A stretch of DNA of 23,838 nucleotides, taken from UBA1081 sp964613045 (lineage in GTDB: Bacteria; Bacillota; Clostridia; Oscillospirales; Acutalibacteraceae). Location of the stretch: positions 1 through 23,838 of the forward strand of contig CAZTFS010000025.1 of NCBI GenBank assembly GCA_964613045.1, given 5' to 3'. Below the pieces are notes generated by a model. That model saw only the letters and a program-made list of their open reading frames with translations, ran no database searches and was not told where the DNA came from. The position numbers were made by a program, and so were the translations under genes. Position 1 is the first letter of the stretch. The number at the start of each line of letters is the position of its first letter. Below, piece by piece: positions 7,103 to 14,056 of this stretch.

Positions 7103-7810
7103 TTAAAATTTATTCAAAGCCACCTTCAACTGTGACACATCAGAATAACGTGCTTCCGGATCAAAAGCTGTACACTTTACTATTATTTTACCGAGTTTTC
7201 CTTTATACAGTTTTTTGGAAGGATGCTCACCTGTAAGCATTACGTTAAGAAGCACTCCTACCGAAAAAATATCAGCACGTTTGTCAGTCTGGGAATAACC
7301 GAACTGCTCAGGGGCGGCATAACCGACCGTCCCCATGACTGTAGAATCTCTTTTCTTCATATCATCAAATTCACGTGTCGCATCGAAATCTATAAGCACA
7401 ACCCTGCCTGTATTCTCTATCATAACATTTTCAGGCTTTATATCCCTGTGTATGATATTCATCGAATGAAGAGCATATAAAGCATCACAAATGCTTCGGC
7501 ATACAGTGACTGCACCCTTAGGTGTATACAAACCGCACATCAGAACATCGGAAACAGTAATACCGTCAATATATTCCTCAAGCACATTTACAAAACCGTT
7601 ATTGTTATACACATCATATATAACAGGCAAATTATCATGCTGAACAGTCATTAGACGATGATAAACCGAACTATTGCCCCGATAGCTTATTCTGACAACA
7701 TCTTTGTTCATTTTTTTGTGTCGCAAACGAACAACTTCACTGTTATCATCTTTTTTCAAAACGGATACAACAGCATATTCACTTTGCAGAATATCATCAT
7801 ATCGGTTCAA
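7103..7810 (-). CDS. Hanks-type serine/threonine protein kinase, small soluble form
   Basis: 235 residues. The start is TTG at 7810 with GGAGG (7820-7824) 9 bases before it. The C-lobe is intact: HRDIKPENVM (H121, catalytic D123, K125, N128), LIDFD in the DFG position (metal-binding D141) and GTVGYAAPEQFG (activation and P+1 segment). Helix F follows as DIFSVGVLLNVMLTG. The N-lobe is unusual: no clear Gly-rich loop, Arg (R40, in DVVRIS) where the VAVK lysine belongs, and no clear helix-C Glu. Related small clostridial kinases share DFD and a degenerate N-lobe, so it may still be active. There is no membrane segment or PASTA domain. It phosphorylates unknown Ser/Thr targets in the cytoplasm. 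The zinc-ribbon membrane proteins next door are plausible partners by context only. Confidence 0.88.
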   Translation of the reverse strand: MNRYDDILQSEYAVVSVLKKDDNSEVVRLRHKKMNKDVVRISYRGNSSVYHRLMTVQHDNLPVIYDVYNNNGFVNVLEEYIDGITVSDVLMCGLYTPKGAVTVCRSICDALYALHSMNIIHRDIKPENVMIENTGRVVLIDFDATREFDDMKKRDSTVMGTVGYAAPEQFGYSQTDKRADIFSVGVLLNVMLTGEHPSKKLYKGKLGKIIVKCTAFDPEARYSDVSQLKVALNKF

Positions 7811-7894
7811 AATCTTTAACCTCCGCCTCTTGATTTTTTAATTGTAACATGATAAACTGAATTTGTCACTATTTTTTTGAGGTGAAATAAAAAA

Positions 7895-8320
7895 ATGCTG
7901 AAAAAAACAACCGACGAGCTTCTCGGTCAATTAAAAGATAATACTGATATCAATTCATACATAAGGGAAAATGAGAAATATTTTATTGATGACAGCATTT
8001 CTGAGCATCTTAATTCAATAATAAACAATAACAATCTTGTCAAAGCAAAGGTTCTCAAAAGAGCCGAAATAAACGAAATTTACGGTTATCAGATATTTAT
8101 GTGAGCAAGAAAGCCGTCGAGAAACACTCTAATTCAGCTGTGTATTGGTATGGAGCTGTCCTTTGATGAGACACAGTCTGTACTCAAATCTGCAGGTTTT
8201 GCTCCCCTTTATGCAAAATCAAAACGTGACAGCATTATAATTTCCGGCATACTTAACAACAATGCTGTTTTCGAGATAAACAATCAGCTTTATGATCTCG
8301 ATGAAGAAACTTTGTCATAA
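7895..8320 (+). pseudogene. XRE-like helical protein, interrupted by an in-frame TGA
   Basis: The ATG at 7895 has GAGGTGA at 7879-7885. The frame encodes 69 residues (MLKKTTDELLG...YGYQIFM) and stops at TGA 8102-8104. It then continues in the same frame without another stop to TAA 8318-8320: ARKPSRNTLIQLCIGMELSF, DETQSVLKSAGFAPLYAKSK, RDSIIISGILNNN and so on. Together this gives the familiar clostridial XRE-like protein of about 140 residues, in which the interrupted position is a Gly (pattern YxYQIFxGxRxPSRxxLIxL). A GGA-to-TGA change in one base explains everything. Other genes here end in TGA, so recoding is unlikely. The gene is divergent from the kinase, a pairing that fits a regulator/kinase module. 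It is either recently inactivated or a sequencing error. A truncated 69-residue product would lack the second half of the domain. Confidence 0.82.
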
Positions 8321-8343
8321 TATAAATTGTTTTTTTGAAACTA

Positions 8344-8372
8344 TTTACATATTAAAAAATTTGTGATATAAT
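8344..8372 (+). promoter_or_regulatory. Promoter of the 27-residue peptide gene
   Basis: TTTACA (8344-8349), 17-base spacer, TATAAT (8367-8372), with TG one base before the -10 (extended -10). It is a strong match, about 44 bases before the peptide start. Confidence 0.8.
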
Positions 8373-8415
8373 GAATTAAACATATTATTTACTTATGAAG
8401 GGAGGCTTATGATAA

Positions 8416-8499
8416 ATGGATATCATGGAAATTCTCTCAAAAATTTATGTTAAGATCATGAACTTCCTTGAGATGCTTCTTGTCAAATGGGAAGAGTAA
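8416..8499 (+). CDS. Small amphipathic peptide, 27 residues
   Basis: ATG at 8416 follows GGGAGG (8400-8405) by 10 bases and the frame ends at TAA 8497-8499. An ATG at 8409 in another frame gives only 14 codons. The peptide starts MDIMEILSKIYVKIMNFLEM and ends in LLVKWEE. Hydrophobic residues (I, L, V, M, F) recur every three or four positions with Lys and Glu between them, so it should form an amphipathic helix that could lie on or insert in a membrane. It has its own strong promoter and its own terminator, so it is a stand-alone gene and not an ORF by chance. No family is recognised. Possible roles include a membrane-active or signalling peptide, a small toxin or a membrane-protein regulator; none is demonstrated. 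Confidence 0.65.
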   Translation: MDIMEILSKIYVKIMNFLEMLLVKWEE

Positions 8500-8516
8500 T
8501 ATCAACAAACTGAATT

Positions 8517-8561
8517 TCAGTCGGAATGGTGCATTTTGTGCTCTTTTTCGGCTGATTTTTT
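8517..8561 (+). terminator. Terminator of the small-peptide unit
   Basis: TCAGTCGGAA (8517-8526) pairs with TTTCGGCTGA (8546-8555), with two G-U pairs, followed directly by six T (8556-8561). The loop holds a further weak GCA/TGC pairing. Confidence 0.7.
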
Positions 8562-8598
8562 CGTATAATAAGAATTTACTGTATTTTCAAAAAAAAAC

Positions 8599-8627
8599 TT
8601 GAAACATATATAAAAATAATGTATAAT
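8599..8627 (+). promoter_or_regulatory. Promoter of the Nudix operon
   Basis: TTGAAA (8599-8604), 17-base spacer, TATAAT (8622-8627), 32 bases before the Nudix start codon. Confidence 0.8.
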
Positions 8628-8659
8628 GTTATTCAGTATATGCGATAGGAAGAATTCTT

Positions 8660-9391
8660 ATGTTGGGTAAAAGCGTTAGAGTCAGAATAACAAAACCCTT
8701 CAATTCCTTTGACAGCAAAACCAATACCAGGTATATGCTGAATTTCGGTATAGCCGAAATAAAGACTGAGAAAAAAAACTTCATTTACTCCGCCTGTGTA
8801 ATGGGTATCAACCACCCTGTCAATATTTTTGAAGGTAGGATAATCGCCATTGTCCGCCATCAGGACAAACGGCCTAATTACATTATAGTTGCTCCTAAAA
8901 AGTCAAGATATATCAACTTTGAGATAGAGGACGCAATAAAATTTCTTGAAAAAAATAAGCCTCACACTCTCGAATGCCTGTACGAAAGCTCATGCGGTGC
9001 AGTCGTTTTTAAAAATGTGGGCGGAATACGCAAGTATCTGCTTATAAAAAACAAACGCAGCAATCACTGGGGCTTTCCCAAAGGTCACATAGAGCGTGGT
9101 GAAACAAAAACCGATACGGCAAAACGTGAGGTATTGGAGGAAACCGGTCTGCATATAAATATTATCGACGGTTACAGCTCTACTTCAGAATATAAGATCG
9201 CAGGCAGAGTCGAAAAACGTGTAACGATCTTCCTTGCCTACACTACCGATGCTTACACAGTCATTCAGGAGTCGGAGATAGAAGATTATATCTGGCTTGA
9301 CTATGACAATGCTCTGAGTATGCTGAGATTTGAAAATGATAAGAGTATTCTTATCTCATCTAAAGAATTTTTAAAAGAGAAAAACATATAA
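8660..9391 (+). CDS. Nudix hydrolase with N-terminal pyrophosphatase-like domain
   Basis: 243 residues from ATG 8660, with AGGAAGA at 8646-8652. The C-terminal half (about 110-243) is a Nudix domain with the full box: GHIERGETKTDTAKREVLEE followed by TG (G-x5-E-x7-R-E-x2-E-E-x-G), which binds Mg2+ and cleaves nucleoside diphosphate-linked substrates. WGFPKGH just before the box resembles Ap4A hydrolase and mRNA-decapping type Nudix enzymes. The N-terminal 105 residues resemble a degraded soluble inorganic pyrophosphatase-like fold (GKSVRVRITKPFNS, LNFGIAEI, VMGINHPVNIFEGRIIAIV, then IIVAP). Similar two-domain proteins occur in clostridia. The Nudix product and the N-domain may act on the same pyrophosphate-containing substrate (inference). 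It is 19 bases upstream of the next gene and probably co-transcribed with it. Confidence 0.88.
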   Translation: MLGKSVRVRITKPFNSFDSKTNTRYMLNFGIAEIKTEKKNFIYSACVMGINHPVNIFEGRIIAIVRHQDKRPNYIIVAPKKSRYINFEIEDAIKFLEKNKPHTLECLYESSCGAVVFKNVGGIRKYLLIKNKRSNHWGFPKGHIERGETKTDTAKREVLEETGLHINIIDGYSSTSEYKIAGRVEKRVTIFLAYTTDAYTVIQESEIEDYIWLDYDNALSMLRFENDKSILISSKEFLKEKNI

Positions 9392-9410
9392 TTTACAGGA
9401 GTGATATTTT

Positions 9411-9965
9411 TTGGCTGAAACATTGGCTAATTTTTTTGTTGAACTTTTCGGCAATAGGATACCGGGTGAACTGACTATATTTTTAATTTCACTTTTGCCT
9501 GTTCTTGAGCTAAGAGGCGGTCTTATTGCTGCGGCTCTTCTCGACATACCGTTCTGGAGAGCATTTCTTGTCTGTTTCATTGCAAATCTTCTTCCCATTC
9601 CCTTTATAATTCTGTTTATCAAAAAGATTTTTGCATGGCTGAGAAAATACAAATTCTTTGCTAAGATCATTGAAAAACTTGAAGCAAAAACAGAAAAGAA
9701 CAAGGAAAAGGTTATGCGTTACGAATTATGGGGACTGCTCATATTCGTTGCAATCCCCCTTCCCGGCACAGGCGGCTGGACAGGTGCTCTTTTTGCAGGT
9801 CTGCTTGACCTCGATATCAAGAAATCCTTCCCCATCATAGCTTTGGGCGTTCTTATTGCGGGGATCATAATGTCAATAGTTTCCTACGGTATACCTGCTC
9901 TGATAAGCGGTGAACCTACCGCAACGGAAGCGATGATATCTGCTCTTTCACAATTAACAGCATAA
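9411..9965 (+). CDS. Small multidrug-export family membrane protein (COG2426-like)
   Basis: 184 residues. The start is TTG 9411, placed by AGGAG at 9397-9401, 9 bases before it. The protein is mostly hydrophobic. Its first segment has the family signature FLISLLPVLELRGGLIAAAL, followed by PFWRAFLVCFIANLLPIPFI. After a Lys/Glu-rich cytoplasmic loop (KIIEKLEAKTEKNKEK) comes LLIFVAIPLPGTGGWTGALF, the second conserved motif of this family. A last helix pair ends near residue 170. Members are annotated as small multidrug-export proteins, but the transport evidence is thin, so the substrate is unknown. It is in an operon behind the Nudix gene and is closed by a strong terminator. Confidence 0.88.
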   Translation: MAETLANFFVELFGNRIPGELTIFLISLLPVLELRGGLIAAALLDIPFWRAFLVCFIANLLPIPFIILFIKKIFAWLRKYKFFAKIIEKLEAKTEKNKEKVMRYELWGLLIFVAIPLPGTGGWTGALFAGLLDLDIKKSFPIIALGVLIAGIIMSIVSYGIPALISGEPTATEAMISALSQLTA

Positions 9966-9969
9966 AATT

Positions 9970-9999
9970 AAGGCACAGTTTCCGCACTGTGCCTTTTAC
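9970..9999 (+). terminator. Terminator after the export-family gene
   Basis: AAGGCACAGT (9970-9979) and ACTGTGCCTT (9986-9995) form a perfect 10-bp stem around TTCCGC, followed by a T-rich stretch. The symmetric flanks allow it to serve the convergent pentapeptide-repeat gene too. Confidence 0.85.
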
Positions 10000-10005
10000 T
10001 TTTAT

Positions 10006-10605
10006 TCATATAAATCTTACGCCTAAAACGGCAGCAACATCCTGTGCCTGAGACGGATTTATTCTCAGACCTTTAAGCTCTCTGAAGCTGTCTGAGACGG
10101 TGATTCCCGAAATATCACATGTGGACAGGTCGATATTTTTAAGACTTGTCCTGAAAAAATCGGCACCGCAAAGATTTACCTCTGAAAAATCACTGTGTTT
10201 GAGCTTGACCTCTGCAAAAACAGCCATTTTCATATTACAATGAATAAAACGGCTGTTCTCAAGCTTTGAGTCTGAAAACATTGAGTAGCAGCATGAAGTA
10301 TTTCTGAAAACAGTTTCTTTCATGTGACTGTCTGAAAAATCAGAATTATCGAACCGACAGTCGATCATCTCACAGTTTTTAAAGTAACCGCTTCTGAACT
10401 TACAGCCCACAAAAGTACAGCCGTTAAATCTGACGTCAACAAAACCCGATTTACCGAAATCGCACTTTTCAAAACGGCAATCCTCGATAATAACAGACTT
10501 GTAATCCACACCCGAAAAATCAGAACATGTTATCTCCTGCTGAGTAAATGTTAAATTTTCTATATATCCGTCTTCAGCCATTGCTGAAAAAATTATTTCT
10601 TTCAT
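10006..10605 (-). CDS. Pentapeptide-repeat protein
   Basis: 199 residues made almost wholly of A(D/N)LxF-type units in a right-handed beta-helix pattern: DFSGVDY, CRFEKCDFGKSGF, CTFVGCKFRSGYF, CRFDNSDFSDS, HSDFSEVNLCGADFF and more, from about residue 28 to 170. The C-terminal part (LKGLRINPSQAQDVAAVLGV) resembles the dimerising end of Qnr/MfpA-like pentapeptide proteins, which mimic DNA and protect gyrase. A quinolone-protection role is possible but not shown; most family members have no known function. Phe is frequent at the central position and Cys is unusually common. The ATG lies one base after the TGA of the methyltransferase gene, so the two are translationally coupled in one operon. 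Confidence 0.9.
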   Translation of the reverse strand: MKEIIFSAMAEDGYIENLTFTQQEITCSDFSGVDYKSVIIEDCRFEKCDFGKSGFVDVRFNGCTFVGCKFRSGYFKNCEMIDCRFDNSDFSDSHMKETVFRNTSCCYSMFSDSKLENSRFIHCNMKMAVFAEVKLKHSDFSEVNLCGADFFRTSLKNIDLSTCDISGITVSDSFRELKGLRINPSQAQDVAAVLGVRFI

Positions 10606-10606
10606 A

Positions 10607-11722
10607 TCACTTAAAATACATATAAAACTGGCATTTTATCATGCCGTTGTAAAGTTTTCTTCTCTTATCTGCTTTTCTTCCGAAGGATTTTTCAAAATCC
10701 TCATCCGCTGTGATTATGTAATAAGCCCAGCCACGCTGAGGTGTAAACACATTACCGATATTCTTATAAAGTGTCTGCACTGTAGACGAATCCATAAGTC
10801 GCTCACCGTAAGGCGGATTTATAATGACCGTTCCTCTGTCGGTCTCGGGCTTAAAGTCGGCAACGTCTGCCTTTTTAAAAGTAATAAGATCTGCAACGCC
10901 TGCTCTTATCGCATTCTCCTTGGCGATCTTTAACGCCGCAACATCAATATCCGAGCCGTATGCCTTAAAAGTAATATCTGTTTTTTCAAGGCTTCTTGCA
11001 CGCTCTCTTTCTTCACGCCAGATCACGGCAGGTATCTGACTCCAGCTTTCTGCTGTAAAGCGTCTGTTGACACCGGGAGCAATGTTTTTAACCATCATTG
11101 CACCCTCGGTAAGTATTGTTCCCGAGCCGCACATCGGGTCGTAAAGAGTGTGAAAATCACGAAGTCTTGCAAAGTAGCAAAGTGCAGCCGCAAGAGTTTC
11201 CTTGATGGGAGCTGCATTTGATGCAGGTCTGTAGCCACGCTTATGAAGTCCCGCACCCGATGTGTCTATAAGAAGGCTGACCTGATTTTTCATAATGGAA
11301 AACTGTATCTGATAGAGAGAACCTGTTTCCTTAAACCACTCAACATGATACTTTGTCTTAAGACGTTCAACGACAGCCTTTTTTATAATGGACTGGCAAT
11401 CACTTACGCTGAAAAGATCTGAATTGAGCGAATAACCCTTTACGGGAAACCTGTCTTCCTTGCCTATCCACTGTTCCCAGGGCAGCTGCTTCGTTCCCTG
11501 AAAAAGATCTTCAAAAGAATGTGCTTCAAAAGTGCCCACAAGTATCTGGATACGCTCGGAAAATCTTGAACAGATATTTGCTCTGGCAAGAATATGTTCA
11601 TCACCGGAAAACAATACACGTCCGTTCTCGGCTCTTACATCAGATGCACCCATTTCTCTTAATTCATCTGCAATGGGTGCTTCAAGACCCAGAAGACACG
11701 GTACTACAAAATTTATATTCAT
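10607..11722 (-). CDS. THUMP-domain class I SAM-dependent RNA methyltransferase (RlmL/YpsC-like)
   Basis: 371 residues, start ATG 11722 with AGAGGT nearby. An N-terminal ferredoxin-like/THUMP region (about 1-160, with LLGLEAPIADELREMGA and GTFEAHSFEDL) is followed by GLHKRGYRPASNAAPIKETL, a signature of this COG0116 family. Next come the Rossmann methyltransferase core LYDPMCGSGTILTEGAMM (SAM-binding loop) and the catalytic motif IINPPYGERL (N-P-P-Y). These enzymes methylate the exocyclic N2 of guanine in 23S rRNA; NPPY is the amino-methylation motif. The length is that of the short Gram-positive form (YpsC type), not the fused RlmKL. It is first in an operon with the pentapeptide gene. The bacterial target base is inferred from homology. 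Confidence 0.9.
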   Translation of the reverse strand: MNINFVVPCLLGLEAPIADELREMGASDVRAENGRVLFSGDEHILARANICSRFSERIQILVGTFEAHSFEDLFQGTKQLPWEQWIGKEDRFPVKGYSLNSDLFSVSDCQSIIKKAVVERLKTKYHVEWFKETGSLYQIQFSIMKNQVSLLIDTSGAGLHKRGYRPASNAAPIKETLAAALCYFARLRDFHTLYDPMCGSGTILTEGAMMVKNIAPGVNRRFTAESWSQIPAVIWREERERARSLEKTDITFKAYGSDIDVAALKIAKENAIRAGVADLITFKKADVADFKPETDRGTVIINPPYGERLMDSSTVQTLYKNIGNVFTPQRGWAYYIITADEDFEKSFGRKADKRRKLYNGMIKCQFYMYFK

Positions 11723-11738
11723 ACTCTACCTCTTTCGT

Positions 11739-11770
11739 CAAAAAAAGCCGGCTTTACCCGACCGGCTTTT
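11739..11770 (-). terminator. Terminator after the GDPD gene
   Basis: On the minus strand AAAAGCCGG (11762-11770) pairs with CCGGCTTTT (11743-11751), followed by more T. It separates the phosphodiesterase gene from the methyltransferase gene. Confidence 0.8.
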
Positions 11771-11803
11771 ATTATATAGTCTGAATCATGCTATGTCAAT
11801 ATG

Positions 11804-12562
11804 TCATTTTAAACAAGAAATAACTTTTCTGACTCTGTCGGGGCAATCGGTTATAATACCGTCAACACCGTATTTAATGAATCGTTTAACGGATGATTCA
11901 TTGTTTACCGTCCAAACATTGACTTTAAGTCCTGCATCATGAGCCGCTTTTACATATTGCTTGCTTACGTACATATCCATAGGATGGATAGCATCAGCTC
12001 CGATATGCTTTGTATAGCGTACAGGGAAAACATGCGATACAAAAGTTTCAACATGAGGCGGTGAATACAAAAATCCCGTCTGACATCTCGGATCAATTTT
12101 CTTCGCTTCAATGAGAAGCTTCGGATCAAAACTTGATATCAGAAGCCTGTCAAAAAGTCCGTGAGCCTTGACAGCCTTGATCGTTTTGTCAACAATATCG
12201 CTCTCTTTTGCCTTAGGGCTTTTTAATTCAATATTCATAATTTCAATTGTCGATGAAGCCACAAGCTCAAGGAATTCGTCGAGCGTGGGAATCTTAGTTC
12301 CTGCAAATCTCGAAGCAAAATACGAACCGAAATCAAGTTTTCGCAACTCCTCAAGTGTATAGGAAGCTATACTTCCCATTCCGTTGCTTGTATCGTTAAC
12401 GGTATAATTATGGCAGATAACGGGAATACCGTCCTTTGTAACATGAACATCAGTTTCAAAACCGTCTGTTCCCAGTTCAAGTGCTCGCTCAAATGCGGGC
12501 AATGTATTTTGAGGTGCATATTTGTTAGCACCTCTGTGAGCAATTATTTTAACATCTGCCAT
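11804..12562 (-). CDS. Glycerophosphodiester phosphodiesterase
   Basis: 252 residues with the GDPD TIM-barrel signature. IIAHRGANKYAPQNTLPAF supplies the catalytic His of HRG and the N-T-xx-A-F motif. GFETDVHVTKDGIPVICHN supplies the metal-binding E-x-D and the second catalytic His. Later NIELK (metal ligand) and VNVWTVNNE with YGVDGIITDCPD complete the fold. It hydrolyses deacylated phospholipids (glycerophosphodiesters) to glycerol 3-phosphate plus an alcohol. There is no signal peptide, so it is cytoplasmic and UgpQ-like. The start ATG 12562 is forced by an in-frame TGA four codons upstream; AGGAG at 12577-12581 is 14 bases away, which is long and suggests modest translation. It is a single-gene unit with a terminator downstream. 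Confidence 0.92.
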   Translation of the reverse strand: MADVKIIAHRGANKYAPQNTLPAFERALELGTDGFETDVHVTKDGIPVICHNYTVNDTSNGMGSIASYTLEELRKLDFGSYFASRFAGTKIPTLDEFLELVASSTIEIMNIELKSPKAKESDIVDKTIKAVKAHGLFDRLLISSFDPKLLIEAKKIDPRCQTGFLYSPPHVETFVSHVFPVRYTKHIGADAIHPMDMYVSKQYVKAAHDAGLKVNVWTVNNESSVKRFIKYGVDGIITDCPDRVRKVISCLK

Positions 12563-12662
12563 CTGTTTTTTTCACACTCCTGAAAATATTACAAAAATTA
12601 TAACACATTTTTCTAAAAAAGAACAGTCTTTAATAAAAATTTTTCAAAAATTTTTTTAATAA

Positions 12663-12690
12663 TTGACATTTTTTTTGTAGAGATTATAAT
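12663..12690 (+). promoter_or_regulatory. Promoter of the phosphoribosyltransferase operon
   Basis: TTGACA (12663-12668), 16-base spacer, TATAAT (12685-12690), both perfect hexamers, 31 bases before the ATG. The leader is too short to hold a purine riboswitch. Confidence 0.85.
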
Positions 12691-12721
12691 AGTATTATAT
12701 ATTACCGACGGAGGAATAACA

Positions 12722-13276
12722 ATGGACTACAAAATGAATATAGCAGGTTTAGACAGATCGCTCCCGTTGTGCAAGGTTTCAGATGAACTTTATATCGGTG
12801 CTTTTGTCATTTTCGGCGATCAGGAGCTGACCGTTGCCTGTGCAGGAGAATTACTCAAACGTGCTCCCGAATACGATTACCTCATTACCGCAGAGGCAAA
12901 GGGTATTCCTCTTATTCATGAAATGGCAAGACAGCACGGTGACAAGAAGTATTTTCTTGTCAGAAAGAAACCAAAATTATATATGACAGGTGTGCTTGAA
13001 GTAACAGTCAATTCTATCACAACTGCCGGTCAGCAAAAGCTGTATCTTGACACAGCCGATGCAGAAATGATGAAAGGCAAAAAAATTCTTATCGTAGACG
13101 ACGTTATTTCTACAGGTGAATCTCTCAGAGCTATCGAAGAGCTTGTAAAACAGACCGGCGGAGAGATCTGCGGAAAGATGACAATTCTTGCTGAGGGTGA
13201 TGCACAGGACAGAGATGATATTATCTATCTTGAAAAGCTCCCCCTGTTCAATCCTGACGGAAGTATCAAAGAATGA
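12722..13276 (+). CDS. Purine-type phosphoribosyltransferase (adenine PRT-like)
   Basis: 184 residues, with GGAGG at 12711-12715 before ATG 12722. The PRPP-binding loop KKILIVDDVISTGESL (two Asp followed by S-T-G) is diagnostic of type I phosphoribosyltransferases. DYLITAEAKGIPLIHEMAR and YFLVRKKPKLYM match the adenine/xanthine PRT group. It would convert a free purine base plus PRPP to the nucleotide for salvage. The exact base is not determined by the motifs I can read; several clostridial members of this group are annotated simply as phosphoribosyltransferase. Its TGA overlaps the ATG of the next gene by four bases (ATGA), showing translational coupling to a membrane protein. Confidence 0.88.
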   Translation: MDYKMNIAGLDRSLPLCKVSDELYIGAFVIFGDQELTVACAGELLKRAPEYDYLITAEAKGIPLIHEMARQHGDKKYFLVRKKPKLYMTGVLEVTVNSITTAGQQKLYLDTADAEMMKGKKILIVDDVISTGESLRAIEELVKQTGGEICGKMTILAEGDAQDRDDIIYLEKLPLFNPDGSIKE

Positions 13277-13998
13277 AAACAAAACAGGAAAACGATTCTT
13301 TTTTACTTGAATGCGAGCGTTGGTGGATATTTGCCTTGATGATGTGCATAGGCGGTTTTTACGGCGGATACACGTATTGTTGCCGTGGCGGTGTATTTTG
13401 TAACGCTCAGACAGCAAACTTTGTTTTATTCGGCATTGCACTCGGGAACGGAAATCGGAGCGACGTTTTATATTATCTGATTCCGATGATATCTTATCTC
13501 AGCGGTACGATAATCTCGGAATTTTTACCTAAGCAGATCAACAAGCACAGCCCCATAAGATGGGACACCGCTTTTATAGGATTTGAAATGCTCATTGTTC
13601 TTATTCTCGGCTTTATTCCCGAGTCTGCTCCTGTTCAGATATGCCACATCATGGTCAACTTTATGTGTTCCATGCAGTATAACACCTTCAGAAGTGCAGA
13701 AAAGATACCCATGGCTACAACCTTCTGCACAGCTCACGTGAGAAATGTCGGAGTTTACCTTGTAAAATGGCTAAGACACAGAGATGAAACAAATTTCATC
13801 AAACGCAGTGCTTTTCACGCAGGAATGATTTCTGTTTTTATCCTCGGTGTTTTTATCGCAACATTGCTGTCCCGATTTTTCGGCACAAAAACAATATGGT
13901 TTGCTGAGATACTGCTTGCTGTAACATTTGCTGATCTTTTACATGCAGATCTTACAAAAGAAAAGGGTATGCTTGACCGAGTACCCAACGGACACTGA
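13273..13998 (+). CDS. DUF1275 (YoaK-like) integral membrane protein
   Basis: 241 residues, about six hydrophobic segments. The first segments read ALMMCIGGFYGGYTYCCRGG and VFCNAQTANFVLFGIALGNG, the conserved opening of DUF1275, where a Thr-x-N motif follows the first helix. Then come LIPMISYLSGTIISEF, FIGFEMLIVLILGFIPE, the conserved MQYNTFR and a late helix pair (ISVFILGVFIATLL). The family is widespread with no firm function; transport has been suggested. It overlaps the phosphoribosyltransferase by ATGA, so a role in uptake or export of a purine-related compound is a reasonable guess from context only. Confidence 0.9.
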   Translation: MKTKQENDSFLLECERWWIFALMMCIGGFYGGYTYCCRGGVFCNAQTANFVLFGIALGNGNRSDVLYYLIPMISYLSGTIISEFLPKQINKHSPIRWDTAFIGFEMLIVLILGFIPESAPVQICHIMVNFMCSMQYNTFRSAEKIPMATTFCTAHVRNVGVYLVKWLRHRDETNFIKRSAFHAGMISVFILGVFIATLLSRFFGTKTIWFAEILLAVTFADLLHADLTKEKGMLDRVPNGH

Positions 13999-14000
13999 TA

Positions 14001-14056
14001 ATAACACAAAAATAACTCACCGTATACAGGCATTCCCCGTACACGGTGATTTTGTT
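14001..14056. terminator. Bidirectional terminator between DUF1275 and carboxypeptidase genes
   Basis: TCACCGTATAC (14017-14027) and GTACACGGTGA (14039-14049) pair with one mismatch. The outer ATAACA/TGTTAT flanks extend the symmetry, giving an A-run before and TTTTGTTATTT after. Confidence 0.8.

Noticed and set aside
8102..8104. TGA read as Gly, Trp or selenocysteine
   Set aside because: TGA is a normal stop elsewhere in the window (for example at 324-326, 10607-10609 and 13274-13276). The expected residue is Gly, not Trp or Sec, so a point mutation or error is simpler.
12563..12721. Purine riboswitch before the phosphoribosyltransferase
   Set aside because: The consensus promoter leaves a leader of only about 25 bases, too short for any aptamer.
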